Assembly (NCBI GenBank): GCA_039822785.1 | Contig: JBCBMO010000003.1 | Span: 248,001-312,000, forward strand | From: Thermohalobaculum sp039822785 | GTDB taxonomy: Bacteria; Pseudomonadota; Alphaproteobacteria; Rhodobacterales; Rhodobacteraceae | Length of the DNA stretch: 64,000 nucleotides | Direction of reading: 5' to 3' | Part shown: positions 1 to 8,565 of the stretch, in pieces | How positions within the stretch are numbered: position 1 is the first letter of the stretch | Layout of the letters: every line of letters begins with the position of its first letter | Made by a program: the position numbers and the translations under genes | Notes under the pieces: generated by a model | Databases searched by the model: none | The model's input: the letters and a program-made list of their open reading frames with translations, nothing else | Told to the model about the DNA's origin: nothing

Positions 1-465
1 ACGATCAAGAACGCCAAGACGCTGATCACCGCGGCGCGCGAGATGGAGATCCCCGTGCTGATGACCGAGCAGTACCCCAAGGGTCTGGGCCATACGGTGC
101 CGGAGCTGGCGCAGGCCGGGCAGGCGGCGGCGGCCACGGTGATCGAGAAGATCCACTTCTCCTCCTTCGCCGAGCCGGCCTTTGCCGAGGCCTTCCATGC
201 CACGGGGCGGCGCCAGGCGATCATCGCGGGGATGGAGGCGCATATCTGCGTCATGCAGACCGCCGTCGGCCTCATGCAGGCGGGCTTCGAGGTCTTCGTG
301 GTCACCGACGCCACCTCCTCGCGCACGCTGGAGAGCGAGAAGGCCTGTCTCGACCGCCTGCAGGCCAACGGTGCGGGGATCGTAACCACCGAGATGGTCG
401 TCTTCGAATGGCTGGGGAAGGCGGGCACCCCGGCCTTCAAGGCGCTGCTGCCGCTCATCAAGTAA
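1..465 (+). CDS. isochorismatase-family cysteine hydrolase (5' truncated)
   Basis: The reading frame is open from the first base, so the true start lies upstream; 154 residues are visible. The family hydrolyses isochorismate, nicotinamide or related amides with an Asp-Lys-Cys triad on a Rossmann-like fold. The motif 'GMEAHICVMQT' carries the nucleophilic Cys (about residue 83 of the visible part), and 'EKIHFSSF' carries the probable triad Lys (about residue 50). The Asp would lie before the window. The absence of long C-terminal extensions fits the short YcaC-like subgroup. The substrate cannot be told from sequence. It ends with TAA, and about 150 bases without a gene follow. Confidence 0.85.
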   Translation, partial: TIKNAKTLITAAREMEIPVLMTEQYPKGLGHTVPELAQAGQAAAATVIEKIHFSSFAEPAFAEAFHATGRRQAIIAGMEAHICVMQTAVGLMQAGFEVFVVTDATSSRTLESEKACLDRLQANGAGIVTTEMVVFEWLGKAGTPAFKALLPLIK

Positions 466-618
466 GCGTTGACTTACCCCTGGCGATTCGGCGACACACC
501 CACCTCCGATCACAGGAGCGGACCGATGTTTGACCTGCATCCCATAGGCCTAAGGGGCCCGAGAGCGACCTGATCGCGCCCGTCATGGTGACGGGCCGCG
601 CGCCCGGAGCTGTGACCG

Positions 619-1650
619 ATGCAGAACAGACAGATCGAAGCGCTTTGCCAGATGATGGCGGGCGAGGACCCATTTCTCCACTATCCCAACCGGGAGGCGG
701 CGGCGCTCCTGTGCCAGGTCGTGCAGGCGCCCACTGCCGTGCCGGCGCTCCGCCAGGGGCGTTTCGGCAAGATGGCGGGCCGCGCCCCGGTGCGCGAGCT
801 GATCGGTCGCGCAGGCGGCGGCGTGGTGGAACCCGATGCGCTGGCGGTCCTGGCCCGGCCTGACGCGATCTGGCCGTGCAGCCGCCTGGGCGAAGCGGCA
901 CAGACCATTGCCGCCGCGCGGCCCTGGCAATGGTTCCGCCGCAGCTTCGCGGTCTGGCACGGGGATCGGCAGTCTTGGCGGTGGCGCCAGATGTCCCGCC
1001 CGGGCGCCAACCTGGTGCTGCAGATCGGATTTCCCGCGGACCATGACGCCGCCTTCTATCGCCTGTTCGGGCGTTGTCGGCGGGGCGACTTCGAATGCCC
1101 CCATCACCCCATCCGGACCGAGGGGGCCATCACCATGGCCTGGGCCCGCCTGTCGCTCCACTTCAAGGGCGGCAGGCTAGATGCGGATTGGGAGGAGGAT
1201 CTGCTGGTCGAGGAGATCCAGTCCGACTGGTTTGGCGAGGTGGACGCAGCGGCCGAATGGATGGCCACGCAAGCCGCCACCGATGACCGCCTTCGGGCGG
1301 GGCTGGAGCGCCACGAGCACTATCGCCGGCACTACCTGGCGCCCTATCGCCGGGACTGGGCGGCGGCGACGCTGATGGCGGTGATCGAGCTTGCCCGCCG
1401 CGAGTTGGGGATCAAGCGGCTGTGGCTGCCCCAGCCCGCGACGGGCGCGGTCCTGAAGGGGATCACCGGGGCGCAGCCGCCGGTCTCGCTCTACACGACG
1501 CTGCCGCGGCGTTTCTGTTTCGAGCCCACGCAGGACGCGCCCCGCTTTCTGGAGGAGGCCCGGATCAAGGCGCTGCGGGCGCTGCGGCGCAGCAAGAAAC
1601 CGCTGTTTTGGCGCCTCGACCTGGCCTGCCCCGGCCGCATCGACGCCTGA
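619..1650 (+). CDS. conserved hypothetical protein with EEIQSDW motif
   Basis: A 343-residue protein I do not recognise as a named family. The ATG at 619 has GGAG about 10 bases upstream. There is no signal peptide or membrane segment, and it is rich in Arg and Trp. The notable part is 'LLVEEIQSDWFGEVD' (about residues 194-208), followed by a Trp/Tyr-rich stretch, 'WAAATLMAVIELARRELGIK' and 'LWLPQPATGAVLKG'. From memory this order (EEIQSDW, then a W..A....A...G pattern) resembles a domain found in very large polyvalent proteins of phages and plasmids. That comparison is recollection, not a search. Codon use matches its neighbours. It stands between a hydrolase and phoH, with 28 bases to phoH. 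Confidence 0.7.
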   Translation: MQNRQIEALCQMMAGEDPFLHYPNREAAALLCQVVQAPTAVPALRQGRFGKMAGRAPVRELIGRAGGGVVEPDALAVLARPDAIWPCSRLGEAAQTIAAARPWQWFRRSFAVWHGDRQSWRWRQMSRPGANLVLQIGFPADHDAAFYRLFGRCRRGDFECPHHPIRTEGAITMAWARLSLHFKGGRLDADWEEDLLVEEIQSDWFGEVDAAAEWMATQAATDDRLRAGLERHEHYRRHYLAPYRRDWAAATLMAVIELARRELGIKRLWLPQPATGAVLKGITGAQPPVSLYTTLPRRFCFEPTQDAPRFLEEARIKALRALRRSKKPLFWRLDLACPGRIDA

Positions 1651-1678
1651 TCGTGCCCTGTCGCAGGATTTTCGCTTG

Positions 1679-2785
1679 ATGACCCGACCACGCTATCTCA
1701 CGGTTTCCGAGGGGAACAGAACCAAGACAGGGAGGCTGAGGCCGCTTGACCCGGATGCACCGAGCCGCATGAGCGCGACGCTGGAAGGAAGCGTCGTCAG
1801 CTTCGACGATAACCGCCTGCTGATCGACCTGTTCGGCCCAGCCGACCTCCATGTGTCGATCCTGGAAAACGGGCTCGACGTCAACATCATGCGCCGTGGC
1901 AACCAGGTGGTGGTCTATGGCCAGCCCGAGGCCCGAGACGGCGCCGTCACCGCGCTTGAGGCGCTCTATGCCCGGCTCGAGAGCGGCCGGCCGGTGGAGC
2001 GCGGCGATGTCGAGGCGCTGATCCGCATGGGCAAACTGCCGGAGCCGAACACCCCGGCACCGGCGGAGGCGGAAACCGAGGCCGGCGCGCCGGCGCAGCT
2101 CGACATGTTCCCCGGTGGCCGGATCGAGATCCGCACGCGCAAGAAACTGATCCAGCCGCGCTCGAAGACCCAGGCGGCCTATGTGCAGGAACTCTTCAGC
2201 CGCGATCTGACCTTCGGCATCGGGCCTGCGGGCACGGGCAAGACCTATCTCGCTGTCGCGGCGGCGGTGGCCATGTTCATCGAGAACCGGGTCGACCGGA
2301 TCATCCTTAGTCGCCCTGCGGTGGAGGCAGGCGAGCGCCTCGGCTTCCTGCCCGGCGGCTATGAGGACAAGCTCGACCCCTATCTGCGACCGCTGTTCGA
2401 CGCGCTGCAGGACATGCTGCCGGGCAAGCAGGTGGAGAAACTGCGCGAGGAGGGGCGGATCGAGATCGCCCCGCTCGCCTTCATGCGCGGACGCACGCTC
2501 AGCCGCAGCTTCGTGGTGCTGGACGAGGCGCAGAACACGACGGCGATGCAGATGAAGATGTTCCTCACCCGCCTCGGCGAGGACAGCCGCATGGTCGTCA
2601 CGGGCGATCCCAGCCAGATCGACCTGCCCCCGCGCGAAACCTCGGGCCTGGTGGAGGCGCTGCGGATCCTGGATGGCGTGCCGGGGATCGGCTTCACGCG
2701 CTTTGCGGCCGCCGATGTGGTGCGCCACCCGATCGTGGCGCGGGTGATCGAGGCCTATGACCGCGCCACCGGGACACCGAGCTGA
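1679..2785 (+). CDS. phoH: PhoH-family ATPase (PhoH-like/YbeZ)
   Basis: A 368-residue cytoplasmic P-loop NTPase, thought to act in RNA or ribosome metabolism with YbeY. The Walker A 'GPAGTGKT' lies near residue 182 and the Walker B 'FVVLDEAQN' near 278. The N-terminal 'LEGSVVSFDDNRLLIDLFGP' stretch is the usual PhoH/KH-like leader. I chose ATG 1679 because AGGA lies 10 bases upstream; the next ATG at 1769 would also keep the whole core and cannot be excluded. It is followed after 7 bases by ybeY, the classic alphaproteobacterial phoH-ybeY-corC-lnt operon. Confidence 0.93.
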   Translation: MTRPRYLTVSEGNRTKTGRLRPLDPDAPSRMSATLEGSVVSFDDNRLLIDLFGPADLHVSILENGLDVNIMRRGNQVVVYGQPEARDGAVTALEALYARLESGRPVERGDVEALIRMGKLPEPNTPAPAEAETEAGAPAQLDMFPGGRIEIRTRKKLIQPRSKTQAAYVQELFSRDLTFGIGPAGTGKTYLAVAAAVAMFIENRVDRIILSRPAVEAGERLGFLPGGYEDKLDPYLRPLFDALQDMLPGKQVEKLREEGRIEIAPLAFMRGRTLSRSFVVLDEAQNTTAMQMKMFLTRLGEDSRMVVTGDPSQIDLPPRETSGLVEALRILDGVPGIGFTRFAAADVVRHPIVARVIEAYDRATGTPS

Positions 2786-2792
2786 GCACCGC

Positions 2793-3329
2793 ATGCCAGA
2801 AGGGGCCCCGCTGACCGAGGTGATCGTCGAGGACCCGGCCTGGACCGCGGCCCTGCCGGCGCTGGAGGACATCGCCGAAGCGGCCGCCCGCGCCGCCCTG
2901 GAGGGTGCCGGCCAGACGCCCGCAGGGCAGGAGATCGCGGTGCTCGCCTGCGACGACGCCCGCATCGCCGCGCTGAACGCCAGCTTTCGCGCCAAGGAGA
3001 CGCCCACCAACGTGCTGTCCTGGCCGGCGCAGGCACTCTCACCGGGCGTGCCGGGAGAGGCGCCGCCACCCGCGCCGGCCGATCGACCGCTCGGGGATCT
3101 GGCAATTGCCCACGGCGTGTGCACCGCCGAGGCCGCAGCGGCCGGTCTCACCTTGAAAGACCACACTTTCCATCTGATTTTGCATGGGTGCTTGCATCTG
3201 TTGGGCTATGATCACGAGCACGACGCCGATGCGCGGTTGATGGAAGGGATCGAGAGCCGCGCGATGCAGCGGCTCGGCTTGCACGATCCCTATGGCGAAG
3301 GAGACGCGGGACTGCCCCGCAGCACATAG
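2793..3329 (+). CDS. ybeY: endoribonuclease YbeY (rRNA maturation factor)
   Basis: A 178-residue metalloprotein involved in 16S rRNA 3'-end processing and ribosome quality control. The zinc-binding signature 'HGCLHLLGYDHEHDAD' (about residues 131-146) has the three His of the H-x3-H-x5-H pattern. Upstream, 'IAALNASFRAKETPTNVLSW' is the second conserved block of the family. The ATG at 2793 follows the phoH stop by 7 bases. The stop TAG (3327-3329) directly abuts the ATG of the next gene, so translational coupling within the operon is likely. Confidence 0.95.
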   Translation: MPEGAPLTEVIVEDPAWTAALPALEDIAEAAARAALEGAGQTPAGQEIAVLACDDARIAALNASFRAKETPTNVLSWPAQALSPGVPGEAPPPAPADRPLGDLAIAHGVCTAEAAAAGLTLKDHTFHLILHGCLHLLGYDHEHDADARLMEGIESRAMQRLGLHDPYGEGDAGLPRST

Positions 3330-4388
3330 ATGGACCGAGGTTCGACCAAACCGCCCGCACAGGAGGCCGCACCGCCTGCTGCCGATGGCACGGCGGGCGC
3401 CCCCGACGACGACCCCGCATCTAGTCAACCGGCGCCGGAGCACCCGGCGCCCCAGGCCGGCGACGGTAACGGCCGCCGCGGCTGGTCGCTCGGTCGTCTG
3501 GTGCGCCGCGCGACCGGTGCTTTTGGCAATGGCGGCGACGAGGAGGAGGGCGAGCACGAGGAAGCGCTCGGCCCCGCCTTTGCCGACAGCACCGACATCG
3601 AGCGCGGGATGGTCACGAACATCCTGCGCCTGCGCGATCTGCGGGTGCTCGATGTGATGGTGCCCCGCGCCGATATCGTCGCCGTCAGCGAGGAGGCGGA
3701 TCTGCAGAGCGTCATGGCGGCCTTCGGTCAGGGCTCGCTGTCGCGCCTGCCGGTCTATCACGAGACCCTCGACGACCCGATCGGCTTTGTGCACCTCAAG
3801 GACCTGGCGCTGGCCTATGGCGTCGGCGGCAGGGGTGAGGACCAGGGCGCGGAGGGCGAGGCGCCCGCCTTCGACCTCAAGCGCCACCTGCGCACGGCTC
3901 TGTTCGTGCCGCCCTCGATGCGCATTGCAGCGCTCCTGCAAAAGATGCAGGGCGTGCGGGTGCATATGGCGCTGGTGATCGACGAGTTCGGCGGTGTCGA
4001 CGGGCTGATCACCATCGAGGATCTGGTGGAGCAGATCGTCGGCGACATCGAGGACGAGCACGATGAGGACGAGGCGAGCCTCTGGCGCGAGGAGGCGCCC
4101 GGCGTCTGGCAGGTGAACGCCCGCGCCGATATCGCCGAGTTCGAGGAGGCTACCGGCATCGCCCTGCGCCCGGCGGACTGGGAGGACGAGGTGGACACCC
4201 TGGGCGGTCTGGTCTTTACGCTGACGGGCCGGGTGCCGGTGCGCGCGGAGGTTATCGCCCACCCCGATGGCCACGAGTTCCAGGTGATCGACGCGGACCC
4301 GCGCCGCATCAAGCGCCTGCGCCTGACCCGGGCGGGTGCCCGCGCCACGGCGATGATCAGCGCCGCGAGCCGCCGCGCCGCGGAGTAA
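3330..4388 (+). CDS. CorC/HlyC-type CBS-domain protein
   Basis: A 352-residue cytosolic protein. Residues 1-75 are Pro/Ala/Gly-rich and probably disordered. From about 90 come 'ALGPAFADSTDIERGMVTNI' and 'VLDVMVPRADIVAVS', the entry to a pair of CBS domains (about 105-235), then a CorC/HlyC transporter-associated domain (about 250-335, 'VDTLGGLVFTLTGRVP'). There is no DUF21 membrane domain, so it belongs to the soluble CorC type linked to Mg2+/Co2+ homeostasis rather than being a haemolysin. Its ATG abuts the ybeY stop, which places it in the phoH-ybeY-corC-lnt operon. Confidence 0.92.
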   Translation: MDRGSTKPPAQEAAPPAADGTAGAPDDDPASSQPAPEHPAPQAGDGNGRRGWSLGRLVRRATGAFGNGGDEEEGEHEEALGPAFADSTDIERGMVTNILRLRDLRVLDVMVPRADIVAVSEEADLQSVMAAFGQGSLSRLPVYHETLDDPIGFVHLKDLALAYGVGGRGEDQGAEGEAPAFDLKRHLRTALFVPPSMRIAALLQKMQGVRVHMALVIDEFGGVDGLITIEDLVEQIVGDIEDEHDEDEASLWREEAPGVWQVNARADIAEFEEATGIALRPADWEDEVDTLGGLVFTLTGRVPVRAEVIAHPDGHEFQVIDADPRRIKRLRLTRAGARATAMISAASRRAAE

Positions 4389-4602
4389 CCCTCACACGTC
4401 TCGCCGGGATCACGGCTTCCCCTCCGTCGCGGAGGGTAGGCGCCAGCGGCGATGCTGGCAGTGAGCGCGGACTTTGGCACCGGCAATGACGGCTTTCCGG
4501 CGTCGGGCGGTTCAAGCGGCTGTGACGATGGCCGCTTGGCGCCCCGGGTCGTCGTCGCTATCCCTCCCGCCAGATGGGGCGCGGCGAACGGGGGCGGCAG
4601 CG

Positions 4603-6225
4603 ATGACAGAGATGGGGGCGCGCTTAGCGGCGCCTGGTGATCTCGCGGCGCGCGTCGCAGCCCTTAAAGGGTGGCGGCGCCTGGTTCTGGCCATCGCCAC
4701 GGGGGCGGTGCTGGCGGCAGGGCATCAGCCGATAGGCGTGCCCGCCACGGCCTTCCTCGCCCTGCCGGTCATCGTCTGGCTGGTGGGCCGGGCCGAGACG
4801 GCGGGGCGCGCTGCGCTGGCGGCCTGGGCGGTGGGCTTTGGCTATCTGATAGTCTCCCTCCATTGGGTCGGGCATGCCTTTTTGGTGGATGCCGATGCCT
4901 ACGCCTGGCTGCTGCCCGTGGCGGTGACGCTGCTGCCGGCGGGCCTCGCGCTGTTCTGGGCCCTGGCGGGCTGGATCGCGCGGCGCGTCGCCGGCCCTGC
5001 CGACGGAGGCCTCGGCGCCGATCTTCGACTGATGCTGGTGCTGGCGGGGGCGCTGACCCTGACCGAGGGGCTGCGCGGCCATGTGCTGACCGGCTTTCCC
5101 TGGGCCCTGCCCGGGTACCTCTGGGCCGAGACGGCGCTGGCGCAACTCAGCGCCTGGATCGGCCCCTATGGCCTGACGCTGGTCACCCTGATCGGCGCTG
5201 CCCTGCCGGGGCTCGGCGCGGCCCAGATCGCCCGGCACCCGCGCAGCGGTATGGTCGCAACGATGGCAGGCGTCCTCCTGTTCGCCGGGGCCTGGGGCGC
5301 TGGCAGCTGGCGCATGAACGCCGCCCCGGCCGGTGATGCGCCGCCCGATGCCACTGTCATCCGGCTGGTACAGCCCAATGCGCCCCAGCACCTCAAGTGG
5401 CAGCGCGACTGGATCCCCACCTTCTATGCCCGGCTGCTGGAGGGCAGCGCCGCACCGGCGGACCCGACCCTCGGCGCCCCCGATCTGGTGATCTGGCCCG
5501 AGACGGCGGTCGCTTTCCTGCCCGCTGAGCAGCCGGCGGCGCGGGCTCAGATGGTCAGTGCCGCCGGCGCGCCGCTGATCCTGGGCGCGCTCCATGCCGC
5601 CGAGGACGCTACCGGACGCGCCTTCTCGAACGCGCTCTTCGTGCTGGGCGAGGGCGGGCGGATCGACGCGCGCTACGACAAGCACCACCTCGTGCCCTTC
5701 GGCGAATACATGCCGCTACGCTCGGTCTTCGCGGCGCTGGGGATCGAGCAACTGGCCCAGCGCGGGCGCTTCGAGCCCGGGCCGGGACCCAGCAGCCTGT
5801 CGCTGCCGGGCATGCCCAGCTTCGTGCCGTTGATCTGCTATGAGGCGATCTTCCCTGGCGAGGTCGCCGCCGCCGTGGCGACGGGCGAGGCCGGCCGGCC
5901 GGCCTATCTGCTGCAGATCACCAACGACGCCTGGTTCGGCACGCTGGGGGGGCCGCAGCAGCACCTGGCACAGGCGCGCCTGCGCGCGATCGAGCAAGGA
6001 CTGCCTCTGGTGCGGGCCGCCAACACGGGGATCTCGGCCGTCATTGATGCCCATGGCCGGGTCACAGCCTCCCTCGGCCTTGGCCAACATGGGTATCTGG
6101 ACGCGCGGCTCCCGGTCGATATCGGCCAAACGCTGTACGCCGATCTCGGCGATCTGCCGTCATTTGTGACTGCCTTTCTCCTTTTTGTTGCCCGGTTTGT
6201 ACGGCCTAGTGCCCGAGTGCGTTGA
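4603..6225 (+). CDS. lnt: apolipoprotein N-acyltransferase
   Basis: A 540-residue inner-membrane enzyme that adds the third acyl chain to lipoproteins. The N-terminal half is multi-pass and hydrophobic; the C-terminal half is a periplasmic carbon-nitrogen hydrolase domain. The catalytic triad can be read: Glu300 in 'WPETAVAF', Lys360 in 'YDKHHLVPFGEYMP' and Cys412 in 'LICYEAIFP'. The frame is open from 4474, but the extra N-terminal residues are not hydrophobic and lack a ribosome site. ATG 4603, behind a G-rich stretch, gives a family-sized protein. It follows corC after about 214 gene-free bases. It supplies the acylation step upstream of the Lol pathway, and lolA is at the far end of this window. 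Confidence 0.95.
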   Translation: MTEMGARLAAPGDLAARVAALKGWRRLVLAIATGAVLAAGHQPIGVPATAFLALPVIVWLVGRAETAGRAALAAWAVGFGYLIVSLHWVGHAFLVDADAYAWLLPVAVTLLPAGLALFWALAGWIARRVAGPADGGLGADLRLMLVLAGALTLTEGLRGHVLTGFPWALPGYLWAETALAQLSAWIGPYGLTLVTLIGAALPGLGAAQIARHPRSGMVATMAGVLLFAGAWGAGSWRMNAAPAGDAPPDATVIRLVQPNAPQHLKWQRDWIPTFYARLLEGSAAPADPTLGAPDLVIWPETAVAFLPAEQPAARAQMVSAAGAPLILGALHAAEDATGRAFSNALFVLGEGGRIDARYDKHHLVPFGEYMPLRSVFAALGIEQLAQRGRFEPGPGPSSLSLPGMPSFVPLICYEAIFPGEVAAAVATGEAGRPAYLLQITNDAWFGTLGGPQQHLAQARLRAIEQGLPLVRAANTGISAVIDAHGRVTASLGLGQHGYLDARLPVDIGQTLYADLGDLPSFVTAFLLFVARFVRPSARVR

Positions 6226-6355
6226 GAGGACCGTCCAATCGGGCCGGCCTCTCTCGCCGCGCGTGCAGGGGTGGCACGTGTAGACGATGCGGACGGTGGC
6301 AAGTCCCAGAAAGGGCGAGCCGGCCTACTGCGTCACGCCTAAGGGGAGCGTGGGC

Positions 6356-6808
6356 ATGACGAAAGCGCCTGACGAGATCGACGCCTACATCGGGGCGCGT
6401 CTGAAAATGCGGCGCCAGACCAAGGGCATGAGCCAAGAGCAGCTTGGCCATGAGATCGGGCTGACCTTCCAGCAGGTTCAGAAGTACGAGAAGGGCCTGA
6501 ATCGCATTGGCGCCGGCCGTCTGTTCCATATCGCCGAGGTTCTGGGCGTAGACGTCAGCTATTTCTACGAGGGCTTGGTGCGCCGTCAGCAGGGCGACCA
6601 GGGCGAGGAGGGAGCGATCGTCCGTTTCTTCTCCTCGAACGAAGGTCGCGCGTTGGGCCGTGCCTTCGCGCGCATCGAAAGTGCCCATACCCGCTCGCGC
6701 CTCATCGAGCTGGTTCGCACCATCGCCGACAGCGAGTCGACACCTGGCTCGACGACGCGGCCCAATGGCGAGGTGCTCTCGGTGGTCCGCGAGCCGCGTC
6801 GCGGCTGA
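6356..6808 (+). CDS. XRE-family transcriptional regulator
   Basis: A 150-residue DNA-binding protein. A Cro/C1-type helix-turn-helix spans about residues 14-70: 'RLKMRRQTKGMSQEQLGHEI', then 'LTFQQVQKYEKGLNRIGAGR'. The C-terminal part is charged, with 'NEGRALGRAFARIESAHTRS'. ATG 6356 has AAGGGGAG 7-8 bases upstream; an in-frame upstream extension to 6287 lacks such a site. A regulator of this type sits between lnt and metK in many Alphaproteobacteria. Its target is not visible from sequence, but regulation of metK next door or of itself is a reasonable guess. Confidence 0.9.
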   Translation: MTKAPDEIDAYIGARLKMRRQTKGMSQEQLGHEIGLTFQQVQKYEKGLNRIGAGRLFHIAEVLGVDVSYFYEGLVRRQQGDQGEEGAIVRFFSSNEGRALGRAFARIESAHTRSRLIELVRTIADSESTPGSTTRPNGEVLSVVREPRRG

Positions 6809-6824
6809 TACCGTCATCCGTTGA

Positions 6825-6874
6825 CCCGGTGGCCAAAACCGGGCACCTGACGCGCCGGCGCCGCCCTTGGCGCC
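6825..6874 (+). promoter_or_regulatory. two hairpins in the metK leader
   Basis: In the 88 bases between the XRE gene and metK there are two inverted repeats. CCCGGT (6825-6830) pairs with ACCGGG (6838-6843) around a 7-base loop. GGCGCC (6857-6862) pairs with GGCGCC (6869-6874) around a 6-base loop. metK leaders in this order often carry S-adenosylmethionine-sensing riboswitches, but I could not match these bases to a riboswitch consensus that I remember. No U-tract follows, so a simple terminator is unlikely. Confidence 0.35.
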
Positions 6875-6896
6875 CGCTGGACGCAGAGGGAACGGC

Positions 6897-8087
6897 ATGG
6901 CACGCGAGGATTTTCTGTTCACATCGGAGTCGGTCTCGGAGGGGCATCCGGACAAGGTCTGCGATCAGATCTCCGATGCCCTGGTGGACATGATCGTCGC
7001 GCGGGAGCCGGAGGCGCGGATCGCGATCGAGACCGCGGCGACCACCAACAAGGTCGTGCTGATGGGCGAGGTGAAGATCAGCCCCGACAACGCCGTGTCG
7101 GACGAGGAGATCGTGGAGACCGCGCGCCAGACGATCCGCGAGATCGGCTACATGCAGAAGGGTTTTCACTTCAAGACTGCCTCCATCGACACCTATGTCC
7201 ACGAGCAGTCGGCGGATATCGCCCAGGGCGTGGACGAAGGCGACAACAAGGACGAGGGCGCCGGCGACCAGGGCATCATGTTCGGCTTCGCCACCAACGA
7301 GACGCCCGAACTGATGCCGTCACCGATCCTCTATGCCCACCGGATCCTGCGCCTGATGGCCGAGGCGCGGCACAGCGATGCGCGCTCGCTGCTGGGCCCG
7401 GACGCGAAAAGCCAGGTGACGGTGGAGTATCGCGGCGGCAAGCCCGTGCGCATCGACACGGTCGTCGTGTCGACCCAGCACCTGGAGCGCGACGCGGAGG
7501 GGCGGGAGCTGACTTCCGGCCTGGTACGCGAGATCGTCGAGCCCCATGTGCGCGCCGCCCTGCCCGAGGGGTTCCTGGACGACAAGACGATCTGGCACGT
7601 GAACCCGACGGGCCGGTTCGTCATCGGTGGGCCCGATGGCGACGCGGGCCTCACGGGCCGCAAGATCATCGTCGACACCTACGGCGGGGCGGCACCGCAT
7701 GGCGGCGGCGCCTTCTCCGGCAAGGATCCCACCAAGGTCGACCGCTCCGCCGCCTATGCCGCGCGCTATGTGGCCAAGAACGTGGTGGCCGCGGGCCTGG
7801 CCGCGAAGTGCACCATTCAGCTCGCCTATGCGATCGGGGTGGCCGAACCGCTGGCTGTCTATGTCGACGGCCATGGCACTGAGACGGTGGACCCCGCGAA
7901 GATCGAAGCGGCGATCCGCGAGACCATGTCGCTCACCCCGCGGGGCATCCGCACGCGCCTTGGCCTCAACCGCCCGATCTACCGGCGCACGGCGGCCTAT
8001 GGGCATTTCGGGCGCGAACCGGACGCGGACGGCGGCTTCAGCTGGGAGCGCACCGATCTGGCCGACGAACTGAAGGCAGCGGTCTGA
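6897..8087 (+). CDS. metK: S-adenosylmethionine synthetase
   Basis: A 396-residue enzyme that makes S-adenosylmethionine from methionine and ATP. 'FTSESVSEGHPDKVCDQISD' (residues 8-27) is the N-terminal signature, 'GAGDQGIMFGFATNET' the central one and 'GGGAFSGKDPTKVDRSAAY' the ATP/phosphate loop. ATG 6897 is preceded by AGAGGGA at a normal distance. Full length for the family. The product is the methyl donor for the tRNA methyltransferase TrmB encoded just downstream. Confidence 0.98.
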   Translation: MAREDFLFTSESVSEGHPDKVCDQISDALVDMIVAREPEARIAIETAATTNKVVLMGEVKISPDNAVSDEEIVETARQTIREIGYMQKGFHFKTASIDTYVHEQSADIAQGVDEGDNKDEGAGDQGIMFGFATNETPELMPSPILYAHRILRLMAEARHSDARSLLGPDAKSQVTVEYRGGKPVRIDTVVVSTQHLERDAEGRELTSGLVREIVEPHVRAALPEGFLDDKTIWHVNPTGRFVIGGPDGDAGLTGRKIIVDTYGGAAPHGGGAFSGKDPTKVDRSAAYAARYVAKNVVAAGLAAKCTIQLAYAIGVAEPLAVYVDGHGTETVDPAKIEAAIRETMSLTPRGIRTRLGLNRPIYRRTAAYGHFGREPDADGGFSWERTDLADELKAAV

Positions 8088-8503
8088 GCGGGGCGGTCGG
8101 CACCCGCGGGCCCTTCCCGGGCCTGCTGTCCCGGCTGGCGGGGGGGCGATGCCCGGCCTGTGGCGGGGGCAACTCCGCCTGGTCGCTGGTGCTGACCGGC
8201 TGGCTGCCGAGCTGCCGCTGGGGCGGCTACAAGCGATACCGCCACGACACCGGCTGTCGCCATTGCGCCACCCGCCTGCGGGTGGCGGGCTCGCAGGCCT
8301 GGCAGTGCTGGCTCTTCGCCCTCGCCATCGTGCCCATTACCTTGGGGTTGATCTTCCCGGCGGTCTGGTTGGCGATGGAACACGGCGTGCCCTACGAGGG
8401 TAGCTACGTGGACCGCTGGCCGATTTTCGTGATCGTCGGTGTCCCCCTTGTCACCGTCCCAACGGTGCTCGTCGTCCGCTTCAACGGGGTCGAGCGCGCC
8501 TGA
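8084..8503 (+). CDS. small zinc-ribbon membrane protein, start codon unclear
   Basis: The coding frame contains 'GGRCPACGGGNSAW' followed by 'GCRHCATRLRV', two CxxC pairs that would form a zinc ribbon, and then two hydrophobic segments ('WLFALAIVPITLGLIFPAVW' and 'WPIFVIVGVPLVTVPTVLVV'). This arrangement resembles DUF983-type proteins. No ATG, GTG or TTG precedes the first CxxC in this frame. The only GTG (8189) would cut off half of the ribbon. A CTG at 8084, overlapping the metK stop as CTGA with AAGG about 7 bases before it, would give 139 residues and is my tentative start. A sequencing error in the G-run near 8141-8147 is another explanation. Confidence 0.5.
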   Translation: MSGAVGTRGPFPGLLSRLAGGRCPACGGGNSAWSLVLTGWLPSCRWGGYKRYRHDTGCRHCATRLRVAGSQAWQCWLFALAIVPITLGLIFPAVWLAMEHGVPYEGSYVDRWPIFVIVGVPLVTVPTVLVVRFNGVERA

Positions 8504-8565
8504 CGGCAGTGTCGAACCCGCCACCGCCCCTTGGCCATGATCGGACGCCCGGCTAGGACGGCGCC

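Noticed and set aside
1565..3166. Long minus-strand open frame opposite phoH and ybeY
   Set aside because: Both plus-strand genes are certain and the antisense translation is His/Arg-rich shadow sequence.
3330..4388. Haemolysin annotation for the CBS-domain protein
   Set aside because: The historical TlyC/haemolysin name is not supported; the domains indicate a CorC-type protein.
6809..6896. SAM-II or SAM/SAH riboswitch before metK
   Set aside because: Only simple hairpins were seen; I could not fit an aptamer consensus, so it is not listed as a riboswitch.
8149..8403. Alternative 84-residue frame starting with ATG 8149
   Set aside because: Low-complexity Arg/Leu/Pro translation; the CxxC pairs and membrane helices are in the other frame.
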